A stretch of DNA of 36,319 nt from Pseudorhodoplanes sinuspersici (lineage in GTDB: Bacteria > Pseudomonadota > Alphaproteobacteria > Rhizobiales > Xanthobacteraceae), in NCBI GenBank assembly GCA_945878025.1, contig CAMDXM010000008.1, positions 1 through 36,319 on the forward strand, in the 5' to 3' direction. This document shows, one piece after another, positions 9,358-18,272 of the stretch. Each line of letters opens with the position of its first letter. Position 1 is the first letter of the stretch. A model generated the notes under the pieces. That model saw nothing but the letters and a program-made list of their open reading frames with translations. It did no database searches and was not told the DNA's origin. The position numbers were made by a program, and so were the translations under genes.

Positions 9358-11859
9358 TTATGCGGCGGCCGTTCGCTCGGCGCTCTGTTCGATCGGGAAT
9401 GCGCAAATAACGGTCGTGCCCCGTCCTACATCGGAATCGAGGGTCACCGTACCACCATGCAGCTCGACAAAGGAACGCACAATCGACAAGCCGAGCCCCG
9501 CGCCGCGATGCTGCGATCCGAGCGGATGGGTTTCGAACCAGTCGAAAATCCGGTCTTTCATTTCGGCCGGGATGCCCGGTCCCTGGTCGCTGACCGAGAA
9601 CACGATCGCGTCGTCGCGGCGCTGCGCCGTGAGCAGCACCGCGCCGTCCGGCGGCGAGAAGCCGACCGCGTTGGACAACAGATTGAACAGCACCTGCCGG
9701 ATGCGCCGCTCGTCGGCGACGAAACTTCCAATGCCGGGCGAGGTGCGGATATCGAACTGGATATTCTTTTTGACCAACCTGTCGCGGATGCCCTCGGAGG
9801 CTTCCTCCATGGTCTTGCGGATATCGACCGGCCCGAGATTGAGCGTCATCGCGCCGGCGTCGATCGACGCGAGATCCAGAATATCGTTGATGATCGCGAG
9901 CAAGGCGTTGGTCGAGACCGTGATGTAGCCGAGATATTCGGCCTGCTTGAGATTGAGCGGACCGGTGACGGAATCGCCCAGGAAATGCGCGAAGCCGATG
10001 ATGTTGGTGAGCGGCGAGCGCAGTTCGTAAGAGACGTGGTGGAGGAAATCCACCTTGACCTGATCGGCGGTTTCGAGCGCCTCGTTGCGCTCGCGCAGGG
10101 CGCGCTCGACATTCACGCTGTCGGTCATGTCCTGGAAGGTCACGAGCGTCGCGCCATCGGGCAGCGGGACGGTCGTGCAATCGACCACGCTGCCGTCGCG
10201 GCGTTCGAGCCGCCCATTGACCGGCTCGCGCTGGCCGATGCCGGTGATCGCGGCGCGCAGCGCGCGCAGGGTCTCGTCCTCGGGATGCAATGGCGCGCAC
10301 CAGGCGATGACGGCTTCGATGTGAGGCCGCTCGGCCAGGGCTTCGGGCGCGAGTTTCCACATGCGCGAGAAGGCCGGATTATGCAGCCGCAGCCGTCCGT
10401 CGCTTGCGAACACCGCGACCGCTTCCGCGAGGTTGTCGAGCGTCTCGCCCTGAACGCGGATCAAGGCGTCGAAGCGCCGCTCCAGATCGAGCCGCTCGGT
10501 GACGTCGTCGAACAGATAGGTCACGCCGCCTTCGGGATTGGGCGTCGTGACCACGCGCAAGGTCCGCCGGTCCGGCAAATGCCAGAGGAATTCGCGCGCC
10601 TCGAGCGCGCGGTAGGCTTCGTGCAGCTGATTTTTCCATTGCCGGAAATCCTGCTCCTCCGGCAATTTGCGGGCGGCGCGCAGGCGGTCAAGCACCGCGT
10701 TATCGCTCGGGTTCTGGTCGAGAAAGCCGGGATCGAGATCCCAGAGCGAGCGATAGGCGGCATTGTAAAACGTCAGCGTGCGGTCGGCGCCGAACGTCGC
10801 GACGCCGGTGGCGAGCTGGTCGAGCGTGCGGCGGTGCGCATCGACCATGCGGGCGAGTTCCGCGCGCATGCTCTCGACCTCGGTGGCGTCGATCGCGACG
10901 CCCGCGCTGCCGCGCCGGGTCGGCACTTCCGTAACGTCGAAAATGCGGCGCGCGCCGGCGGCGACCGCGGGAATGCGGGCTGTGAACGGACTGCCGGAGG
11001 ATCGCGTGCGGGCGGATTCCTCGCGCGCGGCGCGATCGAGCAATTCCAGTTCGCGCTCGATCGCATCGGCCTGGCTTTTGGCTTCAACGGCGGTGATATA
11101 GGCGGCGTTGACGAAACGCAGCCCGCCATCGGCGTCGCGCGCCCAGACCGGAGACGAAAGCGAATCGAGCAGGCCGCGAAGCGACGCCATGTCGCCCTGC
11201 ATGTCCTGGTGCCGGGTTTTCAGTTCGTTGAGTTCCTTGCGCAATCCTCTGACGTCGCGCAGCCGCAAGACCGCGCGTCCGCCGATGGCGCGGCCTTCGG
11301 CTTCCACCGGATGGCCGGCAATGGTGGTCAGCGCCATCGCGAAGCTCTCGCCGGTCGTGCGCAATGCGTCGACCGCCCGTTCCATCGCCAGCGCCTGATC
11401 CGAGGGCAGCCACAAGCCGAAGGCGAGCACGCGCTGCGGCTCGCCGGCCGCCGAGACGATTGCCGCATCGCCGATGATGTCTGGCCGGTCGGAAGCCGCC
11501 GCCCATGCGATCACGATCTGCGGTTCGGAGAGCAGCAGCGCCTGCGCGCGATCGACATCGGCGGTGAGCGAGGAGATCTGCTCGCGCGAAATGAATTCGG
11601 CGTCGGCCGCCTGACGCCGGCTGCGAACCAGCAGAACGGCGTTCACCACCGCGAAGCACAGAATGCCGAGCGTCAGTCCGAGCGCCGCGAATTCATGCCG
11701 TTCCAGCTCCGCGAAGGCGGCGGCGTAGAAACCGATCGTGGAGAGGTCGCCCGAATCGGCGGCGCGCGCGGAGAGCGGCAGGCATGACAGGACGAGACCC
11801 GCGAGGAATCCGCTTCGCTGCGGATTGGCGTTGCGCCTTCCGCTCCTTGCCCGGATCAT
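9358..11859 (-). CDS. divL: DivL-type cell-cycle pseudo-histidine kinase (Tyr in H-box)
   Basis: An 833-residue sensor-kinase-like protein. A short hydrophobic N-terminus with a possible signal or first membrane segment (residues ~17-35) is followed by a transmembrane helix (GLTLGILCFAVVNAVLLV, ~60-78). Several PAS-like segments cover ~330-560. The dimerisation domain (~600-670) and an HATPase domain follow, with N-box VLFNLLSNAVGF near 718, G1 SDQGPGIP near 756 and G2 GAGLGLSIV near 787. The phospho-acceptor position of the H-box reads HHVSYELRSPL, with Tyr611 (codon TAC, 10027-10029) instead of His. That is the diagnostic feature of Caulobacter DivL, which reads DivK phosphorylation and controls CckA and therefore CtrA. 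The name rests on this residue and the overall architecture. Confidence 0.88.
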   Translation of the reverse strand: MIRARSGRRNANPQRSGFLAGLVLSCLPLSARAADSGDLSTIGFYAAAFAELERHEFAALGLTLGILCFAVVNAVLLVRSRRQAADAEFISREQISSLTADVDRAQALLLSEPQIVIAWAAASDRPDIIGDAAIVSAAGEPQRVLAFGLWLPSDQALAMERAVDALRTTGESFAMALTTIAGHPVEAEGRAIGGRAVLRLRDVRGLRKELNELKTRHQDMQGDMASLRGLLDSLSSPVWARDADGGLRFVNAAYITAVEAKSQADAIERELELLDRAAREESARTRSSGSPFTARIPAVAAGARRIFDVTEVPTRRGSAGVAIDATEVESMRAELARMVDAHRRTLDQLATGVATFGADRTLTFYNAAYRSLWDLDPGFLDQNPSDNAVLDRLRAARKLPEEQDFRQWKNQLHEAYRALEAREFLWHLPDRRTLRVVTTPNPEGGVTYLFDDVTERLDLERRFDALIRVQGETLDNLAEAVAVFASDGRLRLHNPAFSRMWKLAPEALAERPHIEAVIAWCAPLHPEDETLRALRAAITGIGQREPVNGRLERRDGSVVDCTTVPLPDGATLVTFQDMTDSVNVERALRERNEALETADQVKVDFLHHVSYELRSPLTNIIGFAHFLGDSVTGPLNLKQAEYLGYITVSTNALLAIINDILDLASIDAGAMTLNLGPVDIRKTMEEASEGIRDRLVKKNIQFDIRTSPGIGSFVADERRIRQVLFNLLSNAVGFSPPDGAVLLTAQRRDDAIVFSVSDQGPGIPAEMKDRIFDWFETHPLGSQHRGAGLGLSIVRSFVELHGGTVTLDSDVGRGTTVICAFPIEQSAERTAAA

Positions 11860-12077
11860 GCCCGCATTTTCCGTTGCCTCAAGAATCGCCGGACGGGTCG
11901 CCCGATGAATCGCTTGCCGCTTCTCCGCCGCGAGGAGCGTTGCAGCATGCTGGACGCGATACCGATTTCGCCGCCGCCCTGTTGGCGGGCGATCGGCGAA
12001 TCAATTGACTTTAGCCCTAAGAGGAAGGCCGCCAAAGAGTCCAGACCGTGAACACGACGCGGCGTCGGCGTCGAACG

Positions 12078-12491
12078 TTAAGACGCGCGGGCGCGGGCGC
12101 GGCGGACGAGATAATCGACGCTGATCTCGTCCAGGGCGGAAGCAAAGGCGCGCTCGGCCTGCGCCATCGCCGGCAGGACGACGTCCCCGATCAAGCCGGC
12201 GGCCGGCAGCTGATCGCCGTCGCCGTTGTCGTCGACCGTCCCGGCCGCGCGCAGGATTTCGGCGGCGGTAATCTGCTGCTGGTCGCGGCCGAGCTCATAT
12301 CCCCCGCGCGGACCGCGTAACCCGCGCAGGATGCCTTCATGCACCAGCGCCTGCAGGACAGGCTCAAGATGACGCGGCGGCAGACTGTAGCGGCTGGCAA
12401 GCGCCTTCGCTGAGACCGGTTTGTCTTTGGAATGCAGGGCGACGTCGATAACTGCGGCGACGGCGAGAATCCCTTTTCGGGATAACAGCAT
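12078..12491 (-). CDS. Rrf2 family transcriptional regulator without cysteines
   Basis: A 137-residue winged-helix regulator of the Rrf2 family. The start MLLSRKGILAVAAVIDVALH, the recognition region ALASRYSLPPRHLEPVLQAL and the wing GLRGPRGGYELGR are typical. I find no Cys residue anywhere, so it cannot bind an Fe-S cluster through cysteines as IscR, NsrR and RirA do. It is closer in that respect to CymR-like or other apo members. The ATG at 12491 is preceded by GAGGTG (12501-12506 rc). An 8-bp palindrome sits directly upstream (12507-12529) and suggests autoregulation. Its target genes are unknown. dut ends 75 bp upstream on the same strand. Confidence 0.9.
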   Translation of the reverse strand: MLLSRKGILAVAAVIDVALHSKDKPVSAKALASRYSLPPRHLEPVLQALVHEGILRGLRGPRGGYELGRDQQQITAAEILRAAGTVDDNGDGDQLPAAGLIGDVVLPAMAQAERAFASALDEISVDYLVRRARARAS

Positions 12492-12506
12492 CTCGAAGCG
12501 TCACCT

Positions 12507-12529
12507 CGTTACGATTATGAGTCGTAACG
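12507..12529. promoter_or_regulatory. Operator-like palindrome upstream of the Rrf2 gene
   Basis: A perfect inverted repeat CGTTACGA-ttatgag-TCGTAACG lies 15 bp before the Rrf2 start codon and abuts its ribosome-binding site. An AT-rich TAATATATTA (12531-12540) follows immediately, which could serve as the -10 region on the minus strand. The placement fits autorepression by the Rrf2 protein. Binding is inferred. Confidence 0.6.
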
Positions 12530-12566
12530 GTAATATATTAAGTGGAAGACCGTCTAGCTGTTGACG

Positions 12567-13040
12567 CTAAAATCGATCAGATTTGTAGCCCGTCGACCCA
12601 AATCCACCGCTTCCGCGTGCAGTTTCGGTCGATTTTTCCACTTTTCTCAGTTGTGCATTAGCAATGGGCGCGATCACCAATTGAGCAATCCGCATTCCGC
12701 GGGTCACGGAAAATGATTCGCGGCCGTGATTGATCAGGATGACGGCGATTTCGCCGCGGTAATCGGCGTCGATCGTGCCGGGTGTGTTGAGGACGGTGAC
12801 CCCGTGGCGGGCGGCCAAGCCGGAGCGGGGGCGCACCTGGCCTTCGAAGCCTGCCGGCAGCGCGATGGCGATGCCGGCCGGGATCGTTGCGAAACGGCCG
12901 GGCTCGATGGTCACCGGCCCATCGGCCGGGATCGCGGCGAGAAGATCGAGGCCGGATGCGCCCGTGCTTTGATAGGCCGGCAGCGGCAGATCGGCGGCAT
13001 GCGGAAGCTGCACGATCTCGACGTCGACGGACAATGTCAC
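12567..13040 (-). CDS. dut: dUTP diphosphatase
   Basis: A homotrimeric dUTPase of 157 residues that hydrolyses dUTP to dUMP, limiting uracil in DNA and feeding thymidylate synthesis. All five family motifs are visible: [11 protein letters not shown] (1), [13 protein letters not shown] (2), [14 protein letters not shown] (3), [10 protein letters not shown] (4) and the C-terminal GSGGFGSTG (5). The start is GTG at 13040, overlapping the coaBC stop as GTGA, so translation is probably coupled. Two other uracil- or oxidation-repair genes occur in the window (mutM, and a uracil-DNA glycosylase at 34637). Confidence 0.96.
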   Translation of the reverse strand: MTLSVDVEIVQLPHAADLPLPAYQSTGASGLDLLAAIPADGPVTIEPGRFATIPAGIAIALPAGFEGQVRPRSGLAARHGVTVLNTPGTIDADYRGEIAVILINHGRESFSVTRGMRIAQLVIAPIANAQLRKVEKSTETARGSGGFGSTGYKSDRF

Positions 13041-14257
13041 CGGGGCGCTCCGGCGAGCGCCGTCGCGATCCGGGCCATCAGCGCCTGCGCAACCTGCGTC
13101 TTGGTCTGCTGCGGCCAGGATTCGACGCCCTTGCCGGTGACGAGATGGATGGCGTTGCGGTCGCCGCCCATCACGCCGGTTTGCGGCGAGACGTCGTTGG
13201 CGACGATCCAGTCGCAGCCTTTGCGACGCAGTTTCTCCTTGGCGTGTTCGATGACATTCTCGGTCTCGGCGGCAAAGCCGATCACGAGGCCGGGGCGCTC
13301 GGCGTTGCGCCGCGCGATGGTCGCGAGAATATCGGGGTTCTCCACCAGCGAGAATTGCGGCGCGCCGGATTTGTCTTTTTTCGTCTTCTGCGCGGCGGGT
13401 TTGGCGACGCTCCAGTCGGCGACGGCGGCCGCGAAAATCGCGACATCGGCGGGCAGCGACTTTTCCACGGCCTGCAACATCTCGCGCGCGGTCTCCACCT
13501 TGATCATGCGCGCGCCGGCCGGATCGGGCAGATGCACCGGGCCGGAAATCAGCGTCACGTCGGCGCCCGCCGAAAGCGCGGCGGCGGCAATGGCGTGGCC
13601 CTGTTTGCCGGACGAACGATTGGCGATGTAACGCACGGGGTCGATCGGCTCGTGCGTCGGACCCGACGTGACCAATACATGCTTGCCGGCGAGGGGCCGC
13701 GACGCGGCCGGCTTGGCAAACAGGCCTTCGATCGCGGCCACGATCTCGAGCGGTTCGGCCATGCGGCCGACGCCGCCTTCGCCGCTTTCGGCCATCTCGC
13801 CTTCATTCGGCCCGACGAAACGCAAGCCATCCGCACCGAGTTGTGTGGCATTACGCTGGGTCGCCTTGTTGTCCCACATGCGCGGGTTCATCGCAGGCGC
13901 GAGCAGGATCGGCTTGTCTGTTGCAAGGAGGACGGTCGAGGCGAGATCGTCGGCATGTCCGCCCGCGATCTTGGCCATCAGGTCGGCGGTGGCGGGAGCG
14001 ACCACCACGATGTCGGTGTCGCGCGCAAGGCGGATATGTCCGACATCGAATTCGCTGCGCGTATCGAAGAGATCGGTGAAGACCTGCTCGCCCGCAATCG
14101 CGCTCACCGAGAGCGGCGTCACGAATTCATGTCCGGCCTTGGTGAGAACCACGCGCAGCTTCGCGCCGCGCTCGCGCAGGCGGCGGATCAGGTCGAGCGA
14201 CTTGTAGGCGGCGATGCCGCCGCCAATCACCAGAAGGATGCGCTTGTCTTTCAGCAT
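13037..14257 (-). CDS. coaBC: Bifunctional phosphopantothenoylcysteine decarboxylase / synthetase
   Basis: A 406-residue CoaBC (Dfp) that joins cysteine to 4'-phosphopantothenate (CoaB, CTP-dependent) and decarboxylates the product (CoaC, FMN-dependent) on the way to coenzyme A. The CoaC half shows [20 protein letters not shown] at the N-terminus, the His/substrate loop around [19 protein letters not shown], and the [10 protein letters not shown] motif near residue 125. The CoaB half begins around residue 190 with [20 protein letters not shown], followed by [10 protein letters not shown] and ending with IVANDVS and [10 protein letters not shown]. It sits in the tight run ubiE-ubiB-coaBC-dut, 84 bp after ubiB. 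Confidence 0.96.
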   Translation of the reverse strand: MLKDKRILLVIGGGIAAYKSLDLIRRLRERGAKLRVVLTKAGHEFVTPLSVSAIAGEQVFTDLFDTRSEFDVGHIRLARDTDIVVVAPATADLMAKIAGGHADDLASTVLLATDKPILLAPAMNPRMWDNKATQRNATQLGADGLRFVGPNEGEMAESGEGGVGRMAEPLEIVAAIEGLFAKPAASRPLAGKHVLVTSGPTHEPIDPVRYIANRSSGKQGHAIAAAALSAGADVTLISGPVHLPDPAGARMIKVETAREMLQAVEKSLPADVAIFAAAVADWSVAKPAAQKTKKDKSGAPQFSLVENPDILATIARRNAERPGLVIGFAAETENVIEHAKEKLRRKGCDWIVANDVSPQTGVMGGDRNAIHLVTGKGVESWPQQTKTQVAQALMARIATALAGAPR

Positions 14258-14341
14258 GGTCTTGCCCGCTGCCGGATGATGTAAGCCTTCGGCCGGGAGA
14301 GTGAAATAGTCTATCCAGCATGCCGCCTATGGTTAATGGGC

Positions 14342-15910
14342 CTATCGCAGCAGATAGACGATATAGGCCAGAAGCCCCGCGATGGCCCAGAGCGCAATGG
14401 TCATCCAGCGGTTGCGGCGCGCCTCGGCCCGGCCGATCGAGGCGATCGTCTCCGGCGCCAGCACCAGGCCGTCGCGCGTGATGACATCGAGTTGCTCGAC
14501 CAGAGCCGCGCCGCGCGACAGCAATGCCGGAACGTGACCCATAAACTTGCCGATTTCGCTCATGCCTCCGGCGGCATCCTCGATCCGTCCGGCGGGCCCG
14601 AGATTGCGCTCCATCCATTCGCGCACGACCGGCTCCGCGGTCGTCCACATATCGAGTTGCGGATCGAGCGTGCGTCCGACGCCCTCGACCACGACCATGG
14701 TCTTCTGTAGCAGCAGCAATTCCGGCCGGGTGCGCATGTCGAACAGGCCGGTCACTTCGAACAGCAGCATCAGCAATTTCGCCATCGAGATTTCGGCGGC
14801 TTTGCGGTTATGGATCGGCTCGCCGATAGCGCGGATCGCCTGCGCGAAACTTTCGACCGAGTGCTGCGGGGGAACGTAGCCGGCCTCGAAATGCACCTCG
14901 GCGGTGCGGTGATAATCGCGTGTGATGAAGCCGAACAGGATTTCGGCGAGGAAGCGGCGCTCTTTCGGCCCGAGCCGGCCCATGAGGCCGAAATCGACCG
15001 CGACGATGCGGCCGGAATCGTCGACGAACAGGTTTCCCGGATGCATGTCGGCGTGGAAAAAGCCGTCGCGCAAGGCGTGACGCAGGAAGGTCTGGATCAC
15101 CGCGCGGCCGAGCTGCGGCAGGTCGAAGCCCTTGGCGCGCAAAGTGTCATGATCGGACAGATGCGTGCCTTGGATCCATTCCAGCGTCAGCACGTCCCTG
15201 GCCGTGCGCAGCCAGTCGACGGAGGGCACGCGGAAATCCGGATCGTCCTTGGTGTTTTCCGCCATCTCGGACAAGGCGGCGGCTTCGAGCCGCAGATCCA
15301 TTTCGAGTGCGACCGAGCGGCGCAAAGTCGCCGCGGTCTCGATCATGCGAAGGCGCCGCGCTTCGGCTGAGAAGTTTTCCGCCGTCCGCGCCGCGAACAC
15401 GAAGGCGTCCTGATCGGTCTTGAAGCGCCGCTCGATCCCGGGCCGCAGCACCTTGACCGCGACGGCCTTGCGTCCCTCCGGCGTTTCGATTTCGGCGCGA
15501 TGCACCTGCGCGATGGAAGCGGCGGCGACCGAGGGGCCGAAGCTTGCGAACATCTGGCTGAGCGGAAGCCCGAAGGCTTTCTCGACTGCTGCTTCCGCCT
15601 CGGTTTGCGGAAACGGCGGCATCTTGTCCTGCAGCGTCTCCAGTTCGCGCGCGATCGGCACGCCCACAATGTCGGGACGCGTGGCGAGGAACTGGCCGAG
15701 CTTCACGTAAGTCGGCCCGAGCGTCGTCAGCGCGGACGATAAGCGCCCGGGTTTATTGTCGACGCCCGGCCGCTCGATCATATGCGCGAGATAAAGCCCG
15801 ACGCGCGCCGGCGCCGGCACGTTCGCCGGATCGATCATGCTGAACACGCCTTCGCGCGCGAACACGAAGCCCGCGCGGGCAAGGCGGATGAGATGAGCGA
15901 GGGATGACAT
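14342..15910 (-). CDS. ubiB: Ubiquinone biosynthesis protein UbiB (ABC1/ADCK family)
   Basis: A 522-residue atypical kinase/ATPase of the UbiB/ADCK/COQ8 family, needed for ubiquinone synthesis at the membrane. The signature KxGQ region is LGPTYVKLGQFLATRPD near residue 70. The modified glycine loop is AAASIAQVHRAEI, the nucleotide lysine lies in KAVAVKVLRPGIERR, the catalytic loop is HADMHPGNLFVD and the metal motif is AVDFGLMGRL. The C-terminus has a hydrophobic stretch (MTIALWAIAGLLAYIVYLL) typical of the membrane anchor. Two adjacent starts exist, GTG at 15913 and ATG at 15910, and I chose the ATG. It lies 32 bp after ubiE, consistent with one transcript. Confidence 0.94.
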   Translation of the reverse strand: MSSLAHLIRLARAGFVFAREGVFSMIDPANVPAPARVGLYLAHMIERPGVDNKPGRLSSALTTLGPTYVKLGQFLATRPDIVGVPIARELETLQDKMPPFPQTEAEAAVEKAFGLPLSQMFASFGPSVAAASIAQVHRAEIETPEGRKAVAVKVLRPGIERRFKTDQDAFVFAARTAENFSAEARRLRMIETAATLRRSVALEMDLRLEAAALSEMAENTKDDPDFRVPSVDWLRTARDVLTLEWIQGTHLSDHDTLRAKGFDLPQLGRAVIQTFLRHALRDGFFHADMHPGNLFVDDSGRIVAVDFGLMGRLGPKERRFLAEILFGFITRDYHRTAEVHFEAGYVPPQHSVESFAQAIRAIGEPIHNRKAAEISMAKLLMLLFEVTGLFDMRTRPELLLLQKTMVVVEGVGRTLDPQLDMWTTAEPVVREWMERNLGPAGRIEDAAGGMSEIGKFMGHVPALLSRGAALVEQLDVITRDGLVLAPETIASIGRAEARRNRWMTIALWAIAGLLAYIVYLLR

Positions 15911-15942
15911 CACGGTGCGGCGCGGACGGCTTGGAGCATGAG

Positions 15943-16725
15943 TTACAGCCGCCAGCCGGAATGCAGCGCGACGATGCCGCCGGACAATGTCCGGTAACTG
16001 ACGCGCGCGAAGCCGGCCGCGCGGATCATGGCGGCGAAGGTTTCGGGCTTGGGGAATTTGCGGATCGATTCCACGAGATAGCGGTAGGATTCGGCGTCGC
16101 CCGCCACCGCGCGCCCGATCGCCGGGATCACATTGAACGAATAAAGCTCATAGAGCTTCTCAAGTCCGGGCACGTCGACCGATGAAAATTCCAGACACAG
16201 GAAATGCCCGCCCGGCCTGAGTACGCGCCAGGCTTCCTTCAAGGCCGCGTCGATGCGCGGCACGTTGCGGATGCCGAAGGCGATCGTATAGGCGTCGAAC
16301 GCCTTGTCCGGCAAAGCGAGCTCTTCGGCATTGCCTTCCATGAAGGTGACCGCCTGATCGAGGCCGCGCTTCGCCGCGCGCTCGCGGCCGACGCTCAGCA
16401 TGTCGGCGTTGATGTCGAGGGCTGTGACTTTCGTGCCGGAGCCGCCGGCGTCCGCGACCCGCATGGCGACATCGCCGGTGCCGCCCGCGACATCGAGCAG
16501 ATGGAAAGGCCGCCCGGATTTCGGCGGGTTGACGGCGGTGACCAGAATGTCCTTCCAGGCGCGGTGCAGGCCGCCCGACATCAGGTCGTTCATCAGATCG
16601 TAGCGGCGTGCGACCTTGTGAAACACGTCGTCGACCAGCCCCTGCTTGTCGACGAGGGGGACCTGGCGGAAGCCGAAATGGGTGTCCTGACCGGTCGCGC
16701 GATCGGGCCTTTGGCCGTGCGGCAT
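15943..16725 (-). CDS. ubiE: Demethylubiquinone / demethylmenaquinone C-methyltransferase
   Basis: A 260-residue class I SAM methyltransferase for the C-methylation step of ubiquinone synthesis. Family landmarks are [20 protein letters not shown] near residues 40-60, SAM motif [13 protein letters not shown], motif [11 protein letters not shown], and the UbiE-specific [20 protein letters not shown] with [13 protein letters not shown]. It ends with [12 protein letters not shown], as in UbiE proteins. A longer reading frame begins at 16770, but the ATG at 16725 has AAGGAA 8 nt upstream and gives the usual family length. It heads the ubiE-ubiB-coaBC-dut run and is divergent from mutM, with 93 bp between the two starts. 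Confidence 0.95.
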   Translation of the reverse strand: MPHGQRPDRATGQDTHFGFRQVPLVDKQGLVDDVFHKVARRYDLMNDLMSGGLHRAWKDILVTAVNPPKSGRPFHLLDVAGGTGDVAMRVADAGGSGTKVTALDINADMLSVGRERAAKRGLDQAVTFMEGNAEELALPDKAFDAYTIAFGIRNVPRIDAALKEAWRVLRPGGHFLCLEFSSVDVPGLEKLYELYSFNVIPAIGRAVAGDAESYRYLVESIRKFPKPETFAAMIRAAGFARVSYRTLSGGIVALHSGWRL

Positions 16726-16818
16726 CGAATATTCCTTTTCGCAGAGCACCATAGCGCGCCGGGACGCCACACGCTATCTCATCGGCCACACCCCGCGCCG
16801 ATTAAGGTGAACGGTCTC

Positions 16819-17700
16819 ATGCCCGAGCTTCCCGAAGTCGAAACCGTCCGCCTCGGCCTCGTGCCGGCGATGGAAGGCGCGCGCTTTACCAGGGTGGAGG
16901 CGCGGCGCCCCGATCTGCGCTGGCCGTTTCCGAAGGATTTCGTCGCGCGGCTGGAAGGCAAGACCGTGACGGGCCTCGGCCGGCGCGCAAAATATCTGCT
17001 GGCCGATCTCTCGTCGGGCGACGTGCTGATCATGCATCTCGGCATGTCGGGCTCGTTCCGCGTCGCCATGAACGGCGAGGAGGCGACGCCCGGAGACTTC
17101 GAACATGAGCGTTCGAAGGCGGCCGCGCACGATCATGTGGTGTTTCACATGTCGTCGGGCTCATGCGTGACCTTCAACGATCCGCGCCGCTTCGGTTTCA
17201 TGAAACTCGTGCCGCGCGCGGAACTCGACCGTGAGCCGTTGTTGCGCTCGATCGGGCCAGAGCCGCTCGGCAATGAATTCGGCGCGGCGCTCTTGGCACA
17301 CGCTTGCCGCGGCAAGAAGACGAGCCTGAAAGCGGCTTTGAGCGACCAGCGCGTCGTGGCGGGGCTCGGAAATATCTATGTCTGCGAGGCGCTGAGCCGC
17401 GCGCGGCTTTCACCCAAGCGGCGTGCCGCGACCATCGCCTTGAAAAACGGCGAGCCGCACGCGCGCGCGGCTGCTCTGGCGGATGCGATCAAGGCCGTGC
17501 TGAACGATGCGATCAAGGCCGGCGGCTCGTCCTTGCGCGATCATCGCCGCACCGACGGCGAACTCGGCTACTTCCAGCATTCGTTCCGGGTGTACGACCG
17601 CGAGGGAGAGAAATGCCCGACTCCCGGCTGCAAGGGAAAGATACGCCGGATCGTGCAAACCGGCCGCTCGACGTTTTTCTGTCCGGTCTGCCAGAAGTGA
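16819..17700 (+). CDS. mutM: Formamidopyrimidine-DNA glycosylase
   Basis: A 293-residue Fpg/MutM, which excises 8-oxoguanine and formamidopyrimidines. The mature N-terminus [10 protein letters not shown] carries the catalytic Pro2 and Glu3. The conserved Lys of [10 protein letters not shown] is near residue 57. The helix-two-turn-helix includes [18 protein letters not shown], and the C-terminal zinc finger has four cysteines (CPTPGC about 20 residues before FFCPVC) with the GRSTFF arginine. AAGGTGA lies 8 nt before the ATG at 16819. The gene is divergent from ubiE, a common arrangement in this order, and ends 4 bp from the converging iron-permease-like gene. Confidence 0.97.
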   Translation: MPELPEVETVRLGLVPAMEGARFTRVEARRPDLRWPFPKDFVARLEGKTVTGLGRRAKYLLADLSSGDVLIMHLGMSGSFRVAMNGEEATPGDFEHERSKAAAHDHVVFHMSSGSCVTFNDPRRFGFMKLVPRAELDREPLLRSIGPEPLGNEFGAALLAHACRGKKTSLKAALSDQRVVAGLGNIYVCEALSRARLSPKRRAATIALKNGEPHARAAALADAIKAVLNDAIKAGGSSLRDHRRTDGELGYFQHSFRVYDREGEKCPTPGCKGKIRRIVQTGRSTFFCPVCQK

Positions 17701-17704
17701 GCTG

Positions 17705-18229
17705 CTAAGCCGCTTTATGTTTTCTGCTGCCGGCGTGCGGCGGGCGGCGTTTGTGCAGCACGGCGAGCGTCTGCTCGGCGCGCCTGTGGTATTCGGCGTG
17801 CAATTGCTCGAGATCGTGATCCGAAAGATGCTCTGCCGCTGCGATTGTGTTCTTCGTTCCGCGGCTGGCGAAAATGAGCGCGTCGAGCTTGATCTGCAAT
17901 GCGGTGGTGTCGCGGTTCTGCGAATTCTGGATCAGGAACACCATCAGGAAGGTGACGATGGTGGTCGATGTGTTGATGACGAGCTGCCAGGTGTCGCTGT
18001 AGTGGAAGAATGGACCGAGCAGGGCCCAGACGACGATGGTCGCAAGCGCAAGCAGGAAGGCGGTGGGACGGCCCGCAAGATGCGCGACATAGCAGGCAAA
18101 ACGCTCGAAATAACCCTGCTGCGAATGGTGGCCCACGATCAGCGTCTGCTCGCGACCATGAACGGACGATTGAACTGGAGCTTTTCGGGCGCCGGATTTG
18201 CGGGCGCGCATGCGGACTTTGCGTGACAT
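17705..18229 (-). CDS. Low-affinity iron permease family (PF04120) membrane protein
   Basis: A 174-residue protein with a basic N-terminus (RKVRMRARKSGARK). Two closely spaced membrane helices follow (about residues 55-75, AFLLALATIVVWALLGPFF, and 80-105, LVINTSTTIVTFLMVFLIQ), then the conserved NSQNRDTTALQIKLDALIFA stretch characteristic of PF04120, and a basic tail. The fungal founding member, Fet4, is a low-affinity iron transporter. The role of the short bacterial forms is unknown. Several in-frame starts exist (18343, 18229, 18211). I chose the ATG at 18229, which lies 43 bp past the ecfG stop. Position suggests co-transcription with nepR-ecfG and therefore stress control, which is inference. 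Confidence 0.8.
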   Translation of the reverse strand: MSRKVRMRARKSGARKAPVQSSVHGREQTLIVGHHSQQGYFERFACYVAHLAGRPTAFLLALATIVVWALLGPFFHYSDTWQLVINTSTTIVTFLMVFLIQNSQNRDTTALQIKLDALIFASRGTKNTIAAAEHLSDHDLEQLHAEYHRRAEQTLAVLHKRRPPHAGSRKHKAA

Positions 18230-18272
18230 GGACCGGGACAATAATGAAGGCTGAGCGTGACGGCTACGGATG

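Noticed and set aside
11904-12050. A plus-strand frame of 48 codons antisense to the divL leader.
   Set aside because: No ribosome-binding site, and an unremarkable basic/proline composition without a domain or signal. Probably chance in GC-rich DNA.
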